Shown here: piece by piece, positions 58,868-64,000 of the stretch
Layout of the letters: each line of letters starts with the position of its first letter
Numbering within the stretch: position 1 is the stretch's first letter
NCBI GenBank assembly: GCA_965229335.1
Contig: OZ245874.1
Coordinates: forward strand, 3,534,001 to 3,598,000
DNA: 64,000 nt
Source: JAFKFH01 sp017307375
GTDB taxonomy: Bacteria > Pseudomonadota > Alphaproteobacteria > Ferrovibrionales > Ferrovibrionaceae
Direction: 5' to 3'
Made by a program: the position numbers and the translations under genes
Notes under the pieces: generated by a model
What the model was told of the DNA's origin: nothing
Databases searched by the model: none
What the model saw: only the letters and a program-made list of their open reading frames with translations

Positions 58868-59071
58868 ATGACCGACGCACGTCCAGGCACCGCCCGGCGA
58901 GAGCCCAAGGCCGGCACCGACCCCGCCCGTCCCGGCGTGCCGTATATCGACCCGCGCACCTTCGGCGACCGCGAGGATCTGGTCGGCGACGGCATGTCGG
59001 CCCTGCCCCTGATCGCCGGACTTCTGGTCACGGTGGCGATCGTCGCCGGCATGTTCTTTCTCGCCGCCTGA
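58868..59071 (+). CDS. Small single-pass membrane protein
   Basis: This 67-aa protein has a hydrophilic N-terminal half (TDARPGTARREPKAGTDPAR) and a C-terminal hydrophobic helix, ALPLIAGLLVTVAIVAGMFF. A strong RBS, CGGAGGAG, lies 6 bp before the ATG, which supports it as a real gene. No family was recognised. Confidence 0.65.
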   Translation: MTDARPGTARREPKAGTDPARPGVPYIDPRTFGDREDLVGDGMSALPLIAGLLVTVAIVAGMFFLAA

Positions 59072-59160
59072 CTGACGCCGACGTAAGCTTGTAACTTGAC
59101 GCGCGGTCGCCGAGCCCCCTATCTAGCCGGCCCATCGTCATTGAGCCGGTCCACCGTGTG

Positions 59161-60360
59161 ATGCTTTCGACCTACGCGAAGAACGCGATCATCCTGGGCC
59201 TGCTCTCGGCAGTCGGGCCGTTCGCCATCGACATGTACATTCCGGCGCTGCCGACGATCGCGGCCGATCTCGGCGCGACCACGGCGGCGACGCAGATGAC
59301 GCTGACGGCATTCTTCCTCGCCTTCGGCATCTGCCAGATCGTCTATGGCCCGGTGTCCGACATGATCGGGCGCAAGGTGCCGCTCTATTTCGGCCTGGCC
59401 GTGTTCACGGCGGCGTCGGTCGGTTGCGCGGCCGCGCCGTCGGTGGAATGGCTGGTCGGCTTCCGCCTGGTACAGGGCATCGGTGCCGCGTCGGTCATGG
59501 TCATCCCGCGCGCGATCATCCGCGACCTGCACACGGGCATCGAGGCGACCCGGCTGATGTCGCTGGTCATGCTGGTACTGTCCGTCTCCCCGATCCTGGC
59601 GCCGCTCGGCGGGTCGGCGCTGATCGTGCCGTTCGGCTGGCGCGCCGTCTTCGTGGCGGTGACGGTGGTGGCCGCGGTCGGCCTGCTGCTGGTCGCGGCC
59701 GCGCTGCCCGAAACCCGCCCGCCGGCAGACCGGATCCGCGTTTCGGTCGGCGCGGTCCTCGGCGGTTTCCGGCAATTGCTGGTCGATGGCCGCTTTCTCG
59801 GCCTGACCTTCATCGGCGGCCTGGGCATGTCGTCGTTCTTCGCGTTCCTGGCCTCGTCCTCGTTCGTCTATATCGACCATTTCGGCCTGACGCCGACCCA
59901 GTACAGCCTGACCTTTTCGATGAACGCGATCGGCTTCATCGGCGCGTCGCAGGCCACGGCCTGGCTCGGCAGCCGCTTCGGCATGGGACGCGTGGTGCTG
60001 TCGGCCTGTGCGCTCTACGCCGTCTTCTCGTCGCTGCTGCTCGTGGTGACGCTTGCGGGCGTCGACCGCCTCGACGTCCTCATCGTGCTGCTGTTCGTCG
60101 CCTTCGCCTGGCTCGGCCTGGTGATCCCGGCCACCATGGTCCTGGCGCTCGAGGATCACGGGCCGATCGCGGGGATGGCATCGGCGTTGGGCGGCACGCT
60201 GCAGATGGTGACGGGCGGGGTGATGATCCTGGTCGTCAGCCTGTTCTTCGACGGCACGGCGCGGCCGATGGTCGCGGCCATCGCCCTTTGCGCCCTGGGT
60301 GCGCTCGCGCTCTGCCTGCTGACCCTGCGCCGTTCACCGGCGACCGCCGCGCCCGAATAG
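59161..60360 (+). CDS. Multidrug effflux MFS transporter, Bcr/CflA family
   Basis: This 399-aa membrane protein has about 12 transmembrane segments. It reads VGPFAIDMYIPALPTIAADL at the N-terminus and YGPVSDMIGRKVPLYFG (motif A), both diagnostic of Bcr/CflA. It is the second Bcr/CflA-like exporter within 2.5 kb, on the opposite strand. The start may be GTG 59158 or ATG 59161. The 62-bp gap to the next gene has no obvious terminator. Confidence 0.92.
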   Translation: MLSTYAKNAIILGLLSAVGPFAIDMYIPALPTIAADLGATTAATQMTLTAFFLAFGICQIVYGPVSDMIGRKVPLYFGLAVFTAASVGCAAAPSVEWLVGFRLVQGIGAASVMVIPRAIIRDLHTGIEATRLMSLVMLVLSVSPILAPLGGSALIVPFGWRAVFVAVTVVAAVGLLLVAAALPETRPPADRIRVSVGAVLGGFRQLLVDGRFLGLTFIGGLGMSSFFAFLASSSFVYIDHFGLTPTQYSLTFSMNAIGFIGASQATAWLGSRFGMGRVVLSACALYAVFSSLLLVVTLAGVDRLDVLIVLLFVAFAWLGLVIPATMVLALEDHGPIAGMASALGGTLQMVTGGVMILVVSLFFDGTARPMVAAIALCALGALALCLLTLRRSPATAAPE

Positions 60361-60422
60361 CGCCGGACATCCGTTCCGCATGCTATGACTGCTCCCGGCC
60401 TGCAAGGGTGGGGTGATTCGGG

Positions 60423-62135
60423 ATGGGTGCGCTGAAAAATCTCGGCCTGACATTGTCGCTCGCCCTTCTCCTGCTCGCCGGGCCGGCGGTCGGCGCCCCG
60501 GTCCGGCTCGGCGCCGACAGTGTCGTCGTCACGCTCGCCGGCGGCGTCTTGGTGCTGCGCGACGAGGGGGGCCGGATGGATTTTGCCGAGGTCTCGGGCG
60601 CGGCTGCTGCCGGGCGCTTCGTGCCGGCACCCGCCGACCTGCGTTTCGGCACCACCGACGGCGCCGTCTGGCTGCGCTTCGATGTCGTCCGCGAGGCCGG
60701 CGCGGCGGACCACTGGCTGTTCGAGGTGGTGGCGCCACAGCTCGACTATGTCGCGCTCTACGATTCCAGCGGCCGTGCGCGGCATGCCGGCGACCACCTG
60801 CCGATTGCCGGCAACGACGTCGATTATCGCGTGCCGGTCTTTTCGCTGTCGCTGCCGGCGCAGGAACCGGTGACCTACTACCTCCGGCTGGCCGGCAGCG
60901 AGCCGATCACGGTGCCCCTGTTCCTGTGGCGGCCGATCGCGTTCTTCGAGACGCGCTTGGGCGAGTCGATGGTCTACGGCGCCTTCTACGGGCTGATCGG
61001 GGTGATGACTGCCTACGGCCTGTGCCTGGCGCTGATGATCCGGGATAGGCTCTATGCCGCATTCGCCCTCGATATCGGTGCCAGCGCGCTGCTGATCGCG
61101 GCGCTCAGCGGCCATGTCCATCAGCTCGGCCTGTCCCAGCATCCGCTGTTTGCCGATCGCTTCACCGGCATGGCGGTCATCGTCCAGGCGCTGGCCGGCA
61201 TCATCTTCGTCAACCTGCTGCTCGACCTGCACCGGACCGTGCCCCTGCTGAACCGGATCATGCGCGGCCTCGCCGTCGTGGCGGTGCTGGTCGCGATCGG
61301 CTGGTGGACGCCGCTCAGCCCCTGGCTCAACGGCCCCAGCTGGACCCGTGCCGCGGCAGCGGCGGCACTGGGGCTGGCGGCGGCGGCCGTGCTGGCGCGC
61401 CGGGGTGACCGGGCGGCCCGGATCTATCTGGCCGCCTATGCCGCCCAGATCGCCGGCGCGGCCATCCACTTTGCCCAGCTGGCAGGGCTGTTGCCGCAAC
61501 GCGGCGTGCTGGCCCATGCCTTCATGGGTGGTTCGGCCATCGCGGTCGTCCTGTTCTCGCTGGCCGTCGCCGACCGCATCCGCCGGCTGCATGCCGAACT
61601 GACCGCCCGACGCCTGGCCGAAGCCCGGCTGCGCGATCTCGCCCTCAGCGATCCGCTGACCGGCCTGGCCAACCGCGCCCAGCTCGACCAGCGCCTGGCC
61701 CTGGCCCTGGAGCGCCAGGCGGGCGGGGGCCAGGGATTCGCGGTCGTCCTGGTCGACCTCGACGGTTTCAAGGAGATCAACGATCGCCTGGGCCATGCCG
61801 CGGGGGACGACCTGCTGCGCCAGGTGGCCGGGCGGCTGCGCCTGGCGATGCGGACCGGCGATTGCGCGGCCCGTTTCGGCGGCGACGAGTTTGTCCTGCT
61901 GGCCGAGGGGGTGTCGGGCACCGAGGCCGCGAGCCTGGTGGCCGCCAAGATCGGTGCCGCGCTGCTGGAACCGGTTCAGCTCGATGCCGGGCCGGTCACG
62001 CTGGCCGGCAGCGTCGGCATCGCGCTGTGTCCCGAGCATGGCAGGACGGCCGAGGCCCTGCTGGCGGCCGCGGACGCGGCGATGTACGCAGCCAAGCGTT
62101 CCGGCGGTGCCGGTTGGGCCCTGGCCGTCAGCTGA
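60423..62135 (+). CDS. Diguanylate cyclase with 7TMR-DISM sensor
   Basis: This 570-aa protein has a signal peptide (about 1-24). A periplasmic 7TMR-DISMED2-like domain spans to about 165. Seven hydrophobic helices span about 175-385. A short coiled linker leads to a GGDEF domain (about 410-565) with SDPLTGLANRAQLDQRL, the active-site FGGDEF, and an RxxD inhibitory site (RTGD) five residues before GGDEF. It should make cyclic di-GMP under feedback control. The stop region overlaps the convergent cupin gene. Confidence 0.93.
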   Translation: MGALKNLGLTLSLALLLLAGPAVGAPVRLGADSVVVTLAGGVLVLRDEGGRMDFAEVSGAAAAGRFVPAPADLRFGTTDGAVWLRFDVVREAGAADHWLFEVVAPQLDYVALYDSSGRARHAGDHLPIAGNDVDYRVPVFSLSLPAQEPVTYYLRLAGSEPITVPLFLWRPIAFFETRLGESMVYGAFYGLIGVMTAYGLCLALMIRDRLYAAFALDIGASALLIAALSGHVHQLGLSQHPLFADRFTGMAVIVQALAGIIFVNLLLDLHRTVPLLNRIMRGLAVVAVLVAIGWWTPLSPWLNGPSWTRAAAAAALGLAAAAVLARRGDRAARIYLAAYAAQIAGAAIHFAQLAGLLPQRGVLAHAFMGGSAIAVVLFSLAVADRIRRLHAELTARRLAEARLRDLALSDPLTGLANRAQLDQRLALALERQAGGGQGFAVVLVDLDGFKEINDRLGHAAGDDLLRQVAGRLRLAMRTGDCAARFGGDEFVLLAEGVSGTEAASLVAAKIGAALLEPVQLDAGPVTLAGSVGIALCPEHGRTAEALLAAADAAMYAAKRSGGAGWALAVS

Positions 62136-62457
62136 CCGCGCCCGAATGCACGGCCAGCCAGATCGTCGGTTGGTCGGGGTCGGTCCAGTCGACGCGGTGG
62201 CGGCGATGGGCGGGCAGGAATACATGGTCGCCCGCCCGCATCAGCCTGGCATCGGCCTCGCCCTCCAGGCGCAGCCGTGCCGCGCCGGCCAGCACGACGA
62301 CCCATTCATCCTGCGGCTGGTCGTACCAGAAACCCGGCGGGCTGGCCTGGCCGCTGGAGACGATGCGCTCGATCTTCAGTCCCGGGGCCGCATGCAGCAG
62401 GTCGACCTGCTCGTCGTCGAGGGGAAATGCCAGGTCGGAGAACAGATTTGGCGTCAC
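62128..62457 (-). CDS. Cupin domain protein
   Basis: This 109-aa single-domain cupin reads NLFSDLAFPLDDEQVDLLHA, then PPGFWYDQPQDEWVVVLAGA and HVFLPAHRRHRVDWTDPDQP, giving the expected Gln/Glu and His metal-site residues. GTG 62457 follows GGAAGGG and avoids overlap with the divergent gene; ATG 62502 would overlap its start. The substrate is unknown. Confidence 0.85.
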   Translation of the reverse strand: MTPNLFSDLAFPLDDEQVDLLHAAPGLKIERIVSSGQASPPGFWYDQPQDEWVVVLAGAARLRLEGEADARLMRAGDHVFLPAHRRHRVDWTDPDQPTIWLAVHSGAVS

Positions 62458-62500
62458 GGGGCCCTTCCGGCAGCGGCCGAGGATCGGTAGAGTTTTGCCC

Positions 62501-63133
62501 ATGGCGCGACCCGAGACCAGCCCGATCGACTACTATTACTCGCCGATCTCGGCCTTCGCGTATCTCGGCGAGGGCGAGTTGCGGCGGATCGCCAGGCGTC
62601 ATCGCCAGACCATCCGCTATCTGCCGATCGATCTCGAACAGGTCCGGGCGGCGCTGGGCCTTGTCGTGCCGGCCGATGTGGCCGATGCGCGGCGCAGCTA
62701 CCGGCTGGTCGAACTGAACCGCTGGGCGCGCCAGCGCCGCCTCGACATCCGCCTGAAGCCGCTGCACTGGCCGATCGCCAGCCCGCTGGCGGCCCGCCTG
62801 GTCCATGCGGCGGAGCTGACCGGGCTCGACCCCGGGCCGCTGTCGCAGGCGCTGCTGCGCGGAGTCTGGCGCGACGAGCGCAACATTGCCGATCTCGGCG
62901 ACCTGCGCGACCTGATCGACACCGCCGGCTTCGATGCCGACAAGCTGCTGGCCCTGGCCGATACCAACGCCGTGATCGAACGCTTCGAGGGGGCGACGCA
63001 GGCCGCGATCCGCCGCGGCGTCTTCGGCTCGCCGACCTATTTCTGGCGCGGCGAAATGTTCTTCGGCCAGGACCGCCTCGATTTCCTCGACCGTGCCATC
63101 GCCGCGGCGCGGCGGGCCGAGCAGCCGCGATGA
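62501..63133 (+). CDS. 2-hydroxychromene-2-carboxylate isomerase-like DsbA-family protein
   Basis: This 210-aa protein has a DsbA-like/kappa-GST fold. It begins IDYYYSPISAFAYLGEGELR, where SPIS replaces the redox CxxC, and ends with FGSPTYFWRGEMFFGQDRLD. These are HCCA isomerase family features; the real substrate may be a glutathione adduct. Its stop overlaps the phosphatase start (ATGA at 63130-63133). Confidence 0.9.
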   Translation: MARPETSPIDYYYSPISAFAYLGEGELRRIARRHRQTIRYLPIDLEQVRAALGLVVPADVADARRSYRLVELNRWARQRRLDIRLKPLHWPIASPLAARLVHAAELTGLDPGPLSQALLRGVWRDERNIADLGDLRDLIDTAGFDADKLLALADTNAVIERFEGATQAAIRRGVFGSPTYFWRGEMFFGQDRLDFLDRAIAAARRAEQPR

Positions 63134-63636
63134 CCGCGCCTGTCATCGGAGTGCTGTTCGTCTGCACCGGCAACATCTGCCGGTCGCCGACCGCGGAAGG
63201 CGCCTTCCGGGCAGCGGTCGCGGCAGCCGGGCTGTCGCACCGCATCCGCGCCGCCTCGGCCGGCACGCATGGCTATCATGTCGGCGAACCGCCCGACCCG
63301 CGCTCGCTCGCCACCGCTCGGCGGTTCGGCGTCGATCTCGGCGCGCAGCGTGCCCGCCAGGTCGAGATCGAGGATTTCACCGGGTTCCGCTACCTCCTGG
63401 CCGCCGATCACGGCCATCTGGCCTGGCTCAGGCGCCGCGCGCCGGCCGGCGCCACCGCGCGCATCGAGCTGATGACCGCCTTCGCCGCCGCGGGGCGGGG
63501 CGCGGAGGTCGGCGACCCCTATTACGGGGGGCAGGATGGCTTCGACAGGGTCTGGCATCAGGTCCAGGCCGCGGCGGCGGGCCTGCTGCTTCATATACAA
63601 AGGTACGATCTGGGCGGCACCCGGGACAAAGGTTGA
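63130..63636 (+). CDS. Low molecular weight protein-tyrosine phosphatase
   Basis: This 168-aa enzyme has the P-loop FVCTGNICRSPTAEG near the N-terminus and the acid loop VGDPYYGGQDGFDRVW with the general-acid Asp. The length is normal. It is translationally coupled to the isomerase-like gene. No tyrosine kinase or exopolysaccharide genes lie nearby, so the role may be general. Confidence 0.94.
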   Translation: MTAPVIGVLFVCTGNICRSPTAEGAFRAAVAAAGLSHRIRAASAGTHGYHVGEPPDPRSLATARRFGVDLGAQRARQVEIEDFTGFRYLLAADHGHLAWLRRRAPAGATARIELMTAFAAAGRGAEVGDPYYGGQDGFDRVWHQVQAAAAGLLLHIQRYDLGGTRDKG

Positions 63637-63696
63637 ACTTGCCAGCCGGTCCCGCTCTGCTAAGAATGGTGGAATAAGGCTTCACCAAGCGGGGAC

Positions 63697-64000
63697 GTGC
63701 GAGCATGGCGGCATCAGCCGCGCCGCATTCGGGGCAGAAGACAGGGGCGTCCGCCGACGTCCCGAATGCCTCGGCGTCCGTCCGAAAGAACTCGTCAGGA
63801 AAATCTTCTCGTGTCGCGGCCCGGCCTGCCGGTCTGGCGTTGCCGCGTCACGCAACCCTGGTTCACCGTCGCGACGCCACCGGACTTGGGGGTCCAGGCA
63901 CTCGTGATGCGCGAACCCGACCCGGTCTATCCACCCCTTCGTTTGCGGGGCTGCCGGGTTGGTGATACCATCTTCAATGTCTTTCAGGCGCGGGCGGTAC
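63697..64000 (+). CDS. Open frame running off the window end (hypothetical, partial)
   Basis: This frame is open from GTG 63697 to the last base and encodes QPWFTVATPPDLGVQALVMR and CRVGDTIFNVFQARAV near the end. Its third-position GC is higher than that of the competing frame 63705-63965, so it is the better candidate. The start is uncertain (ATG 63753 or GTG 63816 are also possible). No family was recognised. Confidence 0.35.
   Translation, partial: MRAWRHQPRRIRGRRQGRPPTSRMPRRPSERTRQENLLVSRPGLPVWRCRVTQPWFTVATPPDLGVQALVMREPDPVYPPLRLRGCRVGDTIFNVFQARAV

Noticed and set aside
63705..63965. 86-codon frame near the window end
   Set aside because: Its third-position GC is lower than that of the overlapping frame that stays open to the window end.
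1..64000. CRISPR array, tRNA, rRNA, insertion sequence
   Set aside because: No regularly spaced repeats, cloverleaf candidates, rRNA segments or transposase-like products were seen in any intergenic region on either strand.

Overview
The window is about 64 kb of high-GC chromosomal DNA from an alphaproteobacterium. Evidence for this is the order tatB-tatC-serS-surE-pcm, the GC-rich third codon positions, and the guaB-rsmB-guaA and nirB-nirD-nasA-cysG clusters. Genus cannot be fixed from the sequence; a Rhodospirillales-like lineage is a guess. No rRNA, tRNA, CRISPR array, insertion sequence or integrase was found.

Layout. 1-3741: Tat export and housekeeping genes. 3832-5400: a serine-beta-lactamase-fold protein that has lost its catalytic motifs and is fused to a DUF302 domain. 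5526-7301: a GST-ohrR-ohr organic-peroxide operon behind an AT-rich operator. 7496-13328: a complete RND efflux operon (adaptor, pump, outer-membrane factor). 13558-15750: a chemoreceptor. 15840-18981: two tandem secreted trypsins sharing a repeated C-terminal module. 19154-24230: a transglutaminase-like protein and guaB-rsmB-guaA.

24231-about 37000 is an AT-richer accessory island directly after guaA. It holds three defence-type units. (1) A seven-gene, mostly stop/start-overlapping operon: m5C methyltransferase, Eco29kI-type GIY-YIG endonuclease, Vsr nickase, a MORC/MutL-like GHKL ATPase with a Cys cluster, an SF2 helicase with an N-terminal Mrr-type nuclease, an unrecognised 175-aa protein and a PIN-like nuclease. 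(2) A convergent gene fusing an AbiEi/DUF6088-type winged-helix region to an Mrr-like nuclease and a zinc-ribbon tail, with a perfect inverted repeat at its start codon. (3) The 3' relic of a second Eco29kI-type endonuclease, coupled to an intact FRG-domain gene and a DUF262 gene. Together they suggest repeated gain and decay of restriction-type systems at one site. The first unit resembles known R-M operons that carry prokaryotic MORC homologues; the second looks the most novel.

37039-46139: a TetR/epimerase pair, a divergent HxlR/SDR pair, then a radical-SAM DNA-metabolism gene and a udgX-like gene. These last two are normally neighbours but here are separated by a GloVer-repeat protein and an ECF sigma/YCII pair. 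46157-52871 (minus strand): assimilatory nitrate/nitrite reduction with siroheme synthesis, read from a good sigma-54 promoter and a leader carrying an ANTAR-type hairpin. 53255-64000: a LysR remnant, an ArsR-SRPBCC-GFA operon behind a concentric dyad, a dienelactone hydrolase with a divergent GlxA-type regulator, two Bcr/CflA-like MFS transporters, small metabolic genes, a 7TM-GGDEF protein, a cupin, an HCCA-isomerase-like protein, a low-molecular-weight phosphatase, and an open frame running off the end.
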